49,330 bases of DNA from Rhodospirillales bacterium (GTDB taxonomy: Bacteria; Pseudomonadota; Alphaproteobacteria; Rhodospirillales; UBA2165): assembly GCA_016777585.1 (NCBI GenBank), contig JADHRD010000005.1:1-49330 (forward strand), in the 5' to 3' direction. This document shows positions 36,069-44,153 of this stretch, in pieces; position 1 is the first letter of the stretch; every line of letters begins with the position of its first letter. The position numbers and the translations under genes were made by a program. The notes under the pieces are model-generated. The model was not told the origin of the DNA. It worked only from the letters and a program-made list of their open reading frames with translations, and made no database searches.

Positions 36069-37202
36069 ATGGATATTTGGGTGAAATTATCATATTTTAT
36101 ACAGCCAGTTCATCCACTAAACCGCAATTATCGCGAGATCCTCAACGAAGATATAGATTCTGTTATATTGGCTGATCGTCTTGGCTATGAAGAAGCTTTT
36201 ATTGGCGAACACTTTACTGACATCGCAGAGCCAATCACGTCTAGTCTTATATTCTTAGCAAGACTTGCTCCAGTTACAAACCAAATCAAATTGGGCAGTG
36301 GAGTAACAAATTTACCAGTTTATCATCCGGCCATGATTGCTGGGCATGTTGCAATGATGGATAATCTCCTAGATGGCCGCTTCATATGGGGAATAGGTCC
36401 GGGAGGGCTTCCATCAGATATTGAAATGTTTGGTAATAGGGAGTTGGACCGTAACAAGAAAATGGTGGAAGTCTTTGATCAAGTTATGAGTTTATGGTGG
36501 GGTGAGCCCCCTTATAATTTAAAAGGTGAATTTTTTGAAGCAACAACTAGAGAGACACTCACGCCAGAGATTGGACAAGGTATTGTTCCTAAACCGTTAA
36601 GTAATCCTCACCCACCTGTTGTGGTAACTGCATTAGCACCACATTCTAAGGGGATAACGTTAGCCACTGAGCGGGGTTGGCATCCAATTTCTTGTCAATA
36701 CGTTCAAGATCATTGGATTGCCACTCATCTCCCAAAATATTTAGAGGGGCTCAAAAACATTGGCAAACCTCAAGATCCGCGGGGATGGCGGGTTGCAAAG
36801 TGTATATTTGTAGCTGAGGATGAAAAGGTAGCTGATAAATATGCTAAAAGTGTTGATGGACCTTACGGATTTTATTTCTCAAATCTAATGAAAAAATTAT
36901 CCGGTGGAGGAAAAATTGGTTTATTTTCAGCATACCCTGATCAAGATGAAAAAGAGATCACTCTTGAACAATCTCTCAAGATGCAAGTTATAGCAGGCAA
37001 TCCGAATAGCGTCGCTGAGCAAATTATAGCCTTGAGAGAAAAAATAGGTGATTTTGGAACTCTAATATATACGGGACTGGATTGGTGTAACAAAGAGCTG
37101 GGAATAAGGTCAATGGAACTTATGGCAGAGAAAGTAATGCCTCAGGTGAACAATTCCTTGAAATCAAGCGATAGAGACCTTAACCTTAAGTTCAACCTAT
37201 AA
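36069..37202 (+). CDS. LLM-class flavin-dependent oxidoreductase
   Basis: This luciferase-like monooxygenase of 377 residues has the TIM-barrel pattern ADRLGYEEAFIGEHF, IKLGSGVTNLPVYHP, GRFIWGIGPGGLPSD and FGTLIYTGLDW. It resembles the limonene monooxygenase-like group that uses reduced FMN from a separate reductase. No flavin reductase gene is beside it. It probably belongs with the two preceding genes, with a 72-base gap that could hold its own promoter. Substrate unknown. Confidence 0.86.
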   Translation: MDIWVKLSYFIQPVHPLNRNYREILNEDIDSVILADRLGYEEAFIGEHFTDIAEPITSSLIFLARLAPVTNQIKLGSGVTNLPVYHPAMIAGHVAMMDNLLDGRFIWGIGPGGLPSDIEMFGNRELDRNKKMVEVFDQVMSLWWGEPPYNLKGEFFEATTRETLTPEIGQGIVPKPLSNPHPPVVVTALAPHSKGITLATERGWHPISCQYVQDHWIATHLPKYLEGLKNIGKPQDPRGWRVAKCIFVAEDEKVADKYAKSVDGPYGFYFSNLMKKLSGGGKIGLFSAYPDQDEKEITLEQSLKMQVIAGNPNSVAEQIIALREKIGDFGTLIYTGLDWCNKELGIRSMELMAEKVMPQVNNSLKSSDRDLNLKFNL

Positions 37203-37232
37203 ATATTATATCAAGTTTAAATTAAAATTTAG

Positions 37233-38021
37233 TCAGGGAGTAGAACGACGACTGCCACCGTCCATATAAATAGAACTACCAAAAACATATGAGCATACTT
37301 CCGACGATAAAAAGCAGGCTACGTTAGCAATCTCATCCGGCTCCGCAATGCGTCCAGCAGGCAAGGATTCACCTAACTGAATTAATAATTCTTCAATATT
37401 AACACCTTCTTTATCAACACGTACCTTTTGAATATCTCTTGCTCGTTCAGTATTCGTAATACCAGGACAAATCACATTTACCAAAATTCCATCTTTGGAT
37501 ACCGCATCGGATAAAGCCCGTGTAGTATTAAGAACCATCGCATTGGCAACAGACGTTGGTATATTAGCGCGGTTTGGACTCACACCCGCTGCACCGGCTA
37601 TATTTACTACCCTTCCCCAATGATTCTTCTTCATATAAGGCACAACTAATTGAGACATACGTAAATAGCCGTAAGACTTAAGAGATAATGCATCAGTTAT
37701 TGATTCAGCTGACAAGTCGAGAATGTCTCCTCCACCTGCCGCACCAGCTACATTAATCAAAATATCAATCCCACCATAGTTATTATTGCAATAATCAACG
37801 ACTTTCTTACACTCTGATATTTCAGTAAGATCAGCCACTACAAATATACATTTTCCCAAACTTGAATTAATATCGTTCTGAATTTCTGCTAATAATTTTT
37901 GGTTACGTGCTGTAATGCAGACCTCAGCGCCCTCAGCGGCAAGAGCAAGTGCACATGCCTTTCCAATACCTCGACTAGCTCCAGTGATGATTGCTCGCTT
38001 ACCTTTTAGACCTAAATTCAT
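37233..38021 (-). CDS. SDR-fold protein with degenerate catalytic tetrad
   Basis: This 262-residue protein clearly has the short-chain dehydrogenase fold: TGASRGIG (residues 14-21) for the dinucleotide, an NVAGAAGG segment, ILVNVICPG and SSIYMDGG. However, the catalytic positions are replaced. VVNIAGAAG carries Ala/Gly where the catalytic Ser belongs, and IPTSVANAM carries Thr156 and Asn160 where Tyr and Lys of YxxxK belong. It may bind NAD(P) and do other chemistry or have a structural role; divergent SDRs of this kind exist. It is divergent from the cupin gene. Confidence 0.83.
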   Translation of the reverse strand: MNLGLKGKRAIITGASRGIGKACALALAAEGAEVCITARNQKLLAEIQNDINSSLGKCIFVVADLTEISECKKVVDYCNNNYGGIDILINVAGAAGGGDILDLSAESITDALSLKSYGYLRMSQLVVPYMKKNHWGRVVNIAGAAGVSPNRANIPTSVANAMVLNTTRALSDAVSKDGILVNVICPGITNTERARDIQKVRVDKEGVNIEELLIQLGESLPAGRIAEPDEIANVACFLSSEVCSYVFGSSIYMDGGSRRSTP

Positions 38022-38183
38022 TTTAAACCCCGCATTATTTTAACATTAGAATTCTTAGTATTATTTAAATTTTTTACCATACTAGAGTTAAATTTTAAAA
38101 TACTTTAGAATTCTAAATTTTTTTGTTACTTATTCAAAAATAAGTTTCAATATTAAGAAATTAAAATTCAGAGGTTATTATTT
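38022..38183. promoter_or_regulatory. Divergent promoter region with paired TTAGAATTCT palindromes
   Basis: Between the degenerate SDR gene and the cupin gene lie two related palindromes: ATTAGAATTCTTA (38045-38057) and the perfect TTTAGAATTCTAAA (38104-38117), with centres 59 bases apart. Paired symmetric sites in a divergent promoter are typical of a repressor or of a regulator that loops DNA. The regulator is unknown. GAGGTTA at about 38170 is the cupin ribosome site. Confidence 0.4.
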
Positions 38184-38672
38184 ATGCCTAAAATAGATTT
38201 GAATAATCACAGTTATACCGTTGGCCGTTATCCAGAAGCCTTAAAAGAGTTTTATGAAGGAATAACTGACTCGTGCAGACAAATAAACGCTGGCGACTTA
38301 GCGGGACTAACCCAATTTGGCGTAAATAAAGTGATTTTACCTCCAAAATCAGGTACCGCAATGCGGCACTGGCATGAGAATGAGGATGAATTCGTAATTA
38401 TAATTTCGGGCTTAGCAACGCTCGTGGATAACGATGGACAGCACGAGCTATCTGCTGGAGATTGCGCTGCATTTAAGGCTGGTGATAAGAATGGTCACGC
38501 TATTTTGAATAATTCGGAAGATGACGTTATTTTATTTGAAATTGGGTCGCGGGCTGAGCGAGAGATTGTACATTATCCAGATAAAGATCTCAAAGTTGAT
38601 AGTGAAAAAATTCAAGGTACAAGAAAAATTACTTTTACCACAAAATCGGGTAAAATAATTTTTTCAACCTAA
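38184..38672 (+). CDS. Small cupin-domain protein
   Basis: This 162-residue single-domain cupin has motif 1 GTAMRHWHENEDEFVIIISG (two His and Glu metal ligands) and motif 2 GDCAAFKAGDKNGHAILN (third His), so it should bind a metal ion. Proteins of this kind include dioxygenases, isomerases and small-molecule binders. No function is assigned. It stands alone on the plus strand, convergent with the CocE-like genes. Confidence 0.8.
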   Translation: MPKIDLNNHSYTVGRYPEALKEFYEGITDSCRQINAGDLAGLTQFGVNKVILPPKSGTAMRHWHENEDEFVIIISGLATLVDNDGQHELSAGDCAAFKAGDKNGHAILNNSEDDVILFEIGSRAEREIVHYPDKDLKVDSEKIQGTRKITFTTKSGKIIFST

Positions 38673-38706
38673 TAAGAATTTATACTTACTCCCCCTGCAT
38701 TCAGGC

Positions 38707-40434
38707 TTATGGAATTACCGGCAAGAGAATAAAAGGTTGTTTGTCCTCGCTAAAATGCAATGTAACCTCATTATCAAAAATCTCGACGGGTCGATCATCT
38801 GGATCATCGTGCAAAAATGGGCCGACGCCTGTAAAAGCATTTTTCATATTTGATAGTCCTGAATCTACGGGCCCTGGGTAGACATAATCTTTCCCTCGAA
38901 CACTTAAAGCTAAACGATATCCTTTAGGCACGACAATACATGTTGGCCAGATCTCGATATCTAGCGGATAAATCTGATCTGGAGTCAATAGTTGTCTCTC
39001 ATCATGGGTATGATACGGCCTCCATTCTTCACTTTTTTTATTATCAACTTTGCGATGTGATGCCCTCAACCAACCTTGACCGATCGGCGTATGCGGGTCA
39101 AGCGCACCCTGAAATGTAATTTCCTTAAGATCAGGGGTAAAAATACGCAAAACAAGAAACAAATCTGCATCCTCTGTATCAGATGATATCCAGAGTTTTG
39201 CTGCCATTGGTCCAGTAATCTCCGTCTCGGAGTCCAAAGGCCGGGACATAAATGTTAAACCATCAGATAGCCCTTTATAAGTTAAACTAGCATTTTCAGT
39301 ACTTTTCTCTCGACTGAGAGTTGCATTGCTGGCATTTAGATAGAACTTCGTCCATTGGGTCGTTTTCAGAGGCCAATTATTTTCAAAACGCTCGACAAAC
39401 TTCTCTCCTGGGTGCCGAACTTGCAACTGTACTTTAGGCCTCTCACCCCAGCCATTTTCCTTGCCCTTCAAAAAATAATCAAAAAAGTCAAGCTGAATTT
39501 GGCGCCCATAATCAGTATAAAACTCAGTCCAGTGCTCGATACCATGAACTTCAAGCCATTTATTTTCTGTACCTGCTAAATAAAAGCCCTCAAAATTTCC
39601 ACGAGGGTGCAGACCATTACCACCCCAATTTGCTGAGGAGAGAAGTGGGATGTTAATTTTAGAGAGATCTGGCGTACGATCTTTCCAATACTTATCGTCT
39701 AAAAAGTGTTCGTGAGCACTCGCACCTAAATCTTCACGATTTGCACCAAGTTGCTCTTCTGTAAGTGTTTCTGGACCAGAGACCCAATCACCAGTCATCC
39801 TGGATCTCTCGCCACGAGATCCTAGACCATACTGCACACTATGGACTTGCTTATCATACCAATTCTTAACAAAAGTGGTTAAAATACCACCGTGATGACT
39901 CATATCACGATAGAAATCTACCGCTCCTTCCCAAACACACATGGCTGCCAGAGACGGCGGTTGCTCAGCTGCTACTTGCCATTGATTGATAGCGTAATAA
40001 CTAATGCCATTTAATCCAACTTTTCCAGATGACCAGGGCTCTCTCGCTGCCCATTCAATACAATCATAAAAATCCTTAGTCTCACGTGGGCTCCAACATT
40101 GCACATAGCCTGGGGAGCGGCCACAACCTCTAGAATCAACGCGAATGCAAACATACCCTTCTGGTACCCATTTCTCGGGATCAACAACTTCCCATTGTTG
40201 ATATTTATTTGTCGAATTTGCCGTTACGTCCGGATGCTCTTCAGCCATTCGTTGCCAACATGTAATGTAACCATCTTCAAAGTGCAGCCACTTTCCGTAT
40301 GGACCATAACTAATTAACACAGGGTAGCGGCCTGTATCTAGAGGACGATAGACATCACAACGCAAAATAATGCCATCATCCATCTCGATTGGAACATCCC
40401 AATCGATTGCCATATTATCACGAAAGTCAGTCAT
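38707..40434 (-). CDS. CocE/NonD-family hydrolase (downstream copy)
   Basis: This 575-residue protein has an alpha/beta-hydrolase domain of the X-Pro dipeptidyl-peptidase S15 group and a C-terminal jelly-roll domain (DADLFLVLRIF and RGKDYVYPG). The nucleophile is Ser145 in NGISYYA, with a likely His301 in HGIEHWTEFY. Where CocE has its catalytic Asp (a W-Y-D type motif) this protein has ANWGGNGLHPRG, so the Asp is missing or moved. It is a tandem paralogue of the gene upstream, which ends 12 bases before it. Such enzymes cleave esters or amides. Substrate unknown; no signal peptide. Confidence 0.86.
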   Translation of the reverse strand: MTDFRDNMAIDWDVPIEMDDGIILRCDVYRPLDTGRYPVLISYGPYGKWLHFEDGYITCWQRMAEEHPDVTANSTNKYQQWEVVDPEKWVPEGYVCIRVDSRGCGRSPGYVQCWSPRETKDFYDCIEWAAREPWSSGKVGLNGISYYAINQWQVAAEQPPSLAAMCVWEGAVDFYRDMSHHGGILTTFVKNWYDKQVHSVQYGLGSRGERSRMTGDWVSGPETLTEEQLGANREDLGASAHEHFLDDKYWKDRTPDLSKINIPLLSSANWGGNGLHPRGNFEGFYLAGTENKWLEVHGIEHWTEFYTDYGRQIQLDFFDYFLKGKENGWGERPKVQLQVRHPGEKFVERFENNWPLKTTQWTKFYLNASNATLSREKSTENASLTYKGLSDGLTFMSRPLDSETEITGPMAAKLWISSDTEDADLFLVLRIFTPDLKEITFQGALDPHTPIGQGWLRASHRKVDNKKSEEWRPYHTHDERQLLTPDQIYPLDIEIWPTCIVVPKGYRLALSVRGKDYVYPGPVDSGLSNMKNAFTGVGPFLHDDPDDRPVEIFDNEVTLHFSEDKQPFILLPVIP

Positions 40435-40446
40435 AAAATAATAATC

Positions 40447-42216
40447 CTAAGGAATGATTGGTAACATTATATACGCCTGCCGATTAGCACCTGTATGCAA
40501 TTTGACCGTGCCACCAAAAATTTCGGCAGGCCTGTCCACAGGATCATCATGCTTAAATAATCCACAGCCTGTCCATCCAGCATATTCACCAAAATCAGTT
40601 CCACTATCACCTGGATAAACATAATCTTTCCCTCGAACAGAGAAACCTAATCTATAACCTTTTGGAACTACAATACATGTTGGCCATACCTCAACGTCCA
40701 CTTCATAAGTCTCATCTTTATTGAGTGGCTGAATTTCATCATGAGTGTGATATGGCCGGTAAGGCAAAGTCAGGTCTTTATCAAGTTTACGATGTGAGCA
40801 ACGCAGCCAACCTTGAGCTAAAGGAGTGTGCGGATCAAGTGCACCTTGAAATGTCACTTCTTTCATATCGGGACTAAAAGCTCTGAGTACCAAAAATAAA
40901 TCTGCGTCATTTGTCTCTGAAGATACCCAAAGTTTTGAAGCTATCGGACCCGTAATCTCAAGGTCAGTCTCCAATGGATCTGATAAAAAAGTCAAGCCGT
41001 CTGAAAGTCCTTCATATTCTGCAGAAGATTCAGTAACCTGTTCTTCCGTTGAAATCGTCATAGTATCAGGGTGAATATAGTATTTTGTCCAATCTGTGCG
41101 GGCTAGAGGCCACTCATTCTCGTGCCGCTCAACGAATACTTCGCCTGGATACCTAATTTGAAGTTGAACTTTGGGTTGACTTTGCAACCAACCTGTATCT
41201 TCGCCCTTTAAAAAGTGACCAAAAAAACGTTTCTGCAAATCTATTCCATAATCCGTGTAAAAATGTGTCCAATGCTCAATCCCATGAACTTCGAGCCATT
41301 TATGATTAGATGCTGAACGCACGAATCCCTCAAAATTTCCTCTTGGATGAAGTCCCTGACCACCCCAATTTGCCGTCGACAACATAGGTGTTTTAATTTT
41401 TGAGTGATCTGGCATGCGCGATTGCCAAAACTCATCTGTATCCAATTTATTGGCCAAGCAGTCAGCATAAAAATTACGGCGGTTTGCGCCAAGCTCCTCC
41501 TCTGTTAATGTTTCGGGACCAGAAACCCAATCTCCCGTCATACGAGATCTGTGACCCCGCGATCCACGTCCATTTTGCAAAGTATAAACTTGGGCAGTTG
41601 ACCAATCTTCAACGAACCCTCTGCAAAAAATTCCACCATGCCACGCCATATCCCGATAAAAATCGAGAGCTCCTTCCCAGGCACACATGGCACTCAAGTG
41701 TTTCGGCTGCAAGGCTGCCGTTTGCCATTGATTCTCTGCGTAATAAGATATTCCGTTTAAACCCACTTTACCGTTTGACCAAGATTGAACACCCGCCCAA
41801 TCAACACAAATGGATTGATCTTTAGCTTCACGGAGAGACCATATGTCGATAACACCTTGTGAGCGTCCCGCGCCCCGCGAGTCGACCCTAATAACAATAT
41901 AGTCATCTGGAACCCATTTTTCGGGATCGACAACTTCCCATTGCTGGTATTTGTTAGTTGAATTAGCTGGAACATCTGGGCGCGATTCGCACATTCTTCT
42001 CCATTGGTCTCCATAACCATCTTCAAAATGTAACCATTTACCATAGGGGCCGTAAGACAAAATTACGGGATATTCGCCCTCTTCAATGGGCCTATAAATA
42101 TCGCACCTTAGAATAACTCCATCATCCATTTCAATTGGCACATCCCAATCAATCGCCATTCCATCGCGTATATCTGTTCTATAACTCTGATTGATTGATT
42201 TATTTACGTCACTCAT
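40447..42216 (-). CDS. CocE/NonD-family hydrolase (upstream copy)
   Basis: This 589-residue paralogue of the downstream gene shares long blocks, such as VPIEMDDG, SYGPYGKWLHFEDGY, STNKYQQWEVVDPEKWVP and SRMTGDWVSGPETLTEE. Ser157 lies in NGISYYA, and ANWGGQGLHPRG again replaces the CocE Asp motif. Likely His314 is in HGIEHWTHFY. It carries 12 extra N-terminal residues. The close but clearly diverged sequences suggest an older tandem duplication with different substrates. First gene of this leftward pair; its promoter lies in the 42217-42618 gap. Confidence 0.86.
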   Translation of the reverse strand: MSDVNKSINQSYRTDIRDGMAIDWDVPIEMDDGVILRCDIYRPIEEGEYPVILSYGPYGKWLHFEDGYGDQWRRMCESRPDVPANSTNKYQQWEVVDPEKWVPDDYIVIRVDSRGAGRSQGVIDIWSLREAKDQSICVDWAGVQSWSNGKVGLNGISYYAENQWQTAALQPKHLSAMCAWEGALDFYRDMAWHGGIFCRGFVEDWSTAQVYTLQNGRGSRGHRSRMTGDWVSGPETLTEEELGANRRNFYADCLANKLDTDEFWQSRMPDHSKIKTPMLSTANWGGQGLHPRGNFEGFVRSASNHKWLEVHGIEHWTHFYTDYGIDLQKRFFGHFLKGEDTGWLQSQPKVQLQIRYPGEVFVERHENEWPLARTDWTKYYIHPDTMTISTEEQVTESSAEYEGLSDGLTFLSDPLETDLEITGPIASKLWVSSETNDADLFLVLRAFSPDMKEVTFQGALDPHTPLAQGWLRCSHRKLDKDLTLPYRPYHTHDEIQPLNKDETYEVDVEVWPTCIVVPKGYRLGFSVRGKDYVYPGDSGTDFGEYAGWTGCGLFKHDDPVDRPAEIFGGTVKLHTGANRQAYIMLPIIP

Positions 42217-42618
42217 TGTAGTCCTCCAGTATGCAATCTAACTTTTTAATAGAGTTTCTCTGTATTTTTGGAAAATAATCAAACAAAAAACTTCTTAAAT
42301 GATATTTTTAGTTTAAGAAAATTTTTATATTATAATAAAAAACTATGAAAATACAATGGTCAAAATGCTTTATAAAAATAAATTTTTAACAATAATCCTA
42401 TTTATTTAAAGATAAAAATCAGTATATTTATTTTGGATTATGGCCTATAGAGAACCCAAATTTAACAAAAAAATATCCGCGGAGAATTTATAAAATTAAT
42501 TACTTGATAATTGGACTTCAAGTTCAAAATGAATATGATAAATCTATTACAGTATTTAATTTAGTTAGGATAATTTATCCAGGATCATATTACCGTATAA
42601 TTGAAAGAAGAAAAATAT
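42217..42618. promoter_or_regulatory. 402-base AT-rich divergent region, CocE pair / XRE-cupin regulator
   Basis: No gene is supported in this gap; open frames of 14 and 17 codons at 42343 and 42439 look random. It holds an inverted repeat TTCTTAAA-12-TTTAAGAA (42292-42319) upstream of the CocE operon, and TTGGACTTCAAGTTCAA (42511-42527, one mismatch to perfect symmetry) about 92 bases before the regulator start. These are candidate operators for the XRE-cupin protein, which would then regulate itself and the CocE pair. This is inference from symmetry and position. Confidence 0.4.
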
Positions 42619-43314
42619 ATGGCCAATAGCATTAAGTTAACAAAAAATGAGCCTGAATTAAAATCTTTTGAGTCTGTTGGTAATAGCCATTCATTTGGTT
42701 TGCACGTAAGAACTCTCAGAAAGAGGGCAACTATGACTTTGTCTCAACTTGCTGATGCCTCTGGAATGTCAATTTCAGCAATTTCAAAGATCGAAAATAA
42801 TCAAATTTCTCCGACTTTTATAAATTTAATCCGACTGGCCGAGGGTCTGAAAATGCACATAGCTGACCTTGTTACAGTAGAGCCATCAAATCATACGCCT
42901 TCGGCACGGCTCGCAGTAACACGAAAATCTGAACAAACCTTCACAGAAGCAGATCATTATGGATTCTCAGCATTATGTAGTAGCTTACAGCAAAAAAAAA
43001 TGAAACCTTTGATTACTCGGGTGAGCCCTGAAACGGCGGAATACCCAGTCGAGAAAGTTGCCCATCACGGTGAAGAATTTATTTATGTTTTAGAGGGAGC
43101 AATTGATATTCGTACCGAATACTATAAGCCGGTTCGATTAGAGAAAGGGGACAGCATGTATTTTGATAGCTCGATGCCTCATTGTTATGTTAGCTCTAAC
43201 AATGAGGAAGCTGAAGCTTTCGTCATGTGGTTACCTGACCCTAATCATAGTGAAGACGAAGTTAATGAAGTTATTGGAAACGTTGCCAAAATAAGGAACC
43301 CTCAAACTAGGTGA
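42619..43314 (+). CDS. XRE-family transcriptional regulator with C-terminal cupin domain
   Basis: This protein of 231 residues has an N-terminal helix-turn-helix (LRKRATMTLSQLADASGMSISAISKIENNQISPT, about residues 29-62) and a C-terminal sensor cupin (HHGEEFIYVLEGAIDI, GDSMYFDSSMPHCY). Such regulators, relatives of PuuR, usually control neighbouring catabolic genes and sense a small molecule through the cupin. The ATG at 42619 follows a purine-rich AGAAG; a TTG at 42601 is the alternative. It is divergent from the CocE pair and convergent with the alpha/beta hydrolase gene. Confidence 0.9.
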   Translation: MANSIKLTKNEPELKSFESVGNSHSFGLHVRTLRKRATMTLSQLADASGMSISAISKIENNQISPTFINLIRLAEGLKMHIADLVTVEPSNHTPSARLAVTRKSEQTFTEADHYGFSALCSSLQQKKMKPLITRVSPETAEYPVEKVAHHGEEFIYVLEGAIDIRTEYYKPVRLEKGDSMYFDSSMPHCYVSSNNEEAEAFVMWLPDPNHSEDEVNEVIGNVAKIRNPQTR

Positions 43315-43339
43315 AAGCGCTTTTAAATAGGCAGAATTA

Positions 43340-44122
43340 TTAAGGACTCAAAAATGGAAGTACTGAGTCCAAAAATTTTGACGGGTCTTGGAGCTGTGGA
43401 CAATGACCAATTCCAGGTAACTCAATCAACTGTGAATTATTAATTCCTTTGTGAAGGTCATATGAGAGTTGCGGGGGAGTAGTAGCATCAGCAAGACCAA
43501 CAATAATTAATGTTGGATTAGTTATCCTATCTAACTTTGGATTATTATCTAATGACGTAAGTCCTAGAGCAGCATTAGCGAAAAGCTCTGGGTCAGCCTT
43601 TGAAAGATATTGTTTCCTAATGTCAACAATACTTTTATTCTTAATTATAAAATCTTCAGGAAACATTCTCTTTATGGCTAGATCAAGAACCGATTCCATT
43701 CCTTCACTTTTGGCTTTATTTGCGAGGATTCTTAGAGGTTCTTTTGCCTGATCTGGAAAAGCAGCGCCCGTATCAACTAAAACAAGTTTATTAATAATTG
43801 TACCGTGATGTATTGCTATTGTACCAGCAACAAACCCGCCAAAACCGTTTCCAATGAGATGCGTATCTGGCGGAAGAGATAATTCTTTAATTGCAGATGA
43901 AATCAGATCTGCATATGCCTCTATGTTTTGTTTTATTGGCCCTGTAGAGGATCCAAAGCCAGGAAAATTCATTCTTGTCACTCTGAAATGCAAACTAAGT
44001 TCATCAATAACGCTATCGTAAACAGACATTTCTGCCAGAAGAGTGGGAAGTAAGATCAAGTTAGGTCCATCACCTACCTGCTCATAGTGGATTCTATTTT
44101 CCCCAACTATAATATCCGCCAT
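43340..44122 (-). CDS. Alpha/beta-hydrolase-fold protein lacking the catalytic Ser
   Basis: This 260-residue protein follows the alpha/beta-hydrolase pattern, with NFPGFGSS, IIVGLADATTPP (Asp212) and PGIGHCPQ (His240). The nucleophile elbow, however, reads LIGNGFGG: Gly93 (codon GGT, plus-strand ACC at 43844-43846) replaces the usual Ser. The oxyanion-hole HG after the first strand is also replaced (LLPTLLAEM). Hydrolysis by the usual mechanism is not expected. Relatives in this fold include N-formylmaleamate deformylase (NicD) and meta-cleavage hydrolases. It lies downstream of the molybdenum hydroxylase genes on the same strand with a 31-base gap to the next gene. Confidence 0.85.
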   Translation of the reverse strand: MADIIVGENRIHYEQVGDGPNLILLPTLLAEMSVYDSVIDELSLHFRVTRMNFPGFGSSTGPIKQNIEAYADLISSAIKELSLPPDTHLIGNGFGGFVAGTIAIHHGTIINKLVLVDTGAAFPDQAKEPLRILANKAKSEGMESVLDLAIKRMFPEDFIIKNKSIVDIRKQYLSKADPELFANAALGLTSLDNNPKLDRITNPTLIIVGLADATTPPQLSYDLHKGINNSQLIELPGIGHCPQLQDPSKFLDSVLPFLSP

Positions 44123-44153
44123 TTGCGACTCCTAAATACTACTATCTCTATCA

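Noticed and set aside
38707-42216. Tandem CocE-like genes as a split or frameshifted single gene
   Set aside because: Each is full length with its own start, Ser motif and C-terminal domain, and they align with each other over their whole length.
42343-42492. Small open frames (14 and 17 codons) in the 402-base gap
   Set aside because: They are too short, lack ribosome sites and read as random AT-rich sequence.
43344-43370. GGACTCA-13-TGAGTCC hairpin as a terminator of the XRE-cupin gene
   Set aside because: It lies within the last codons of the convergent hydrolase gene and is followed on the plus strand by A-rich sequence, not a T-run.
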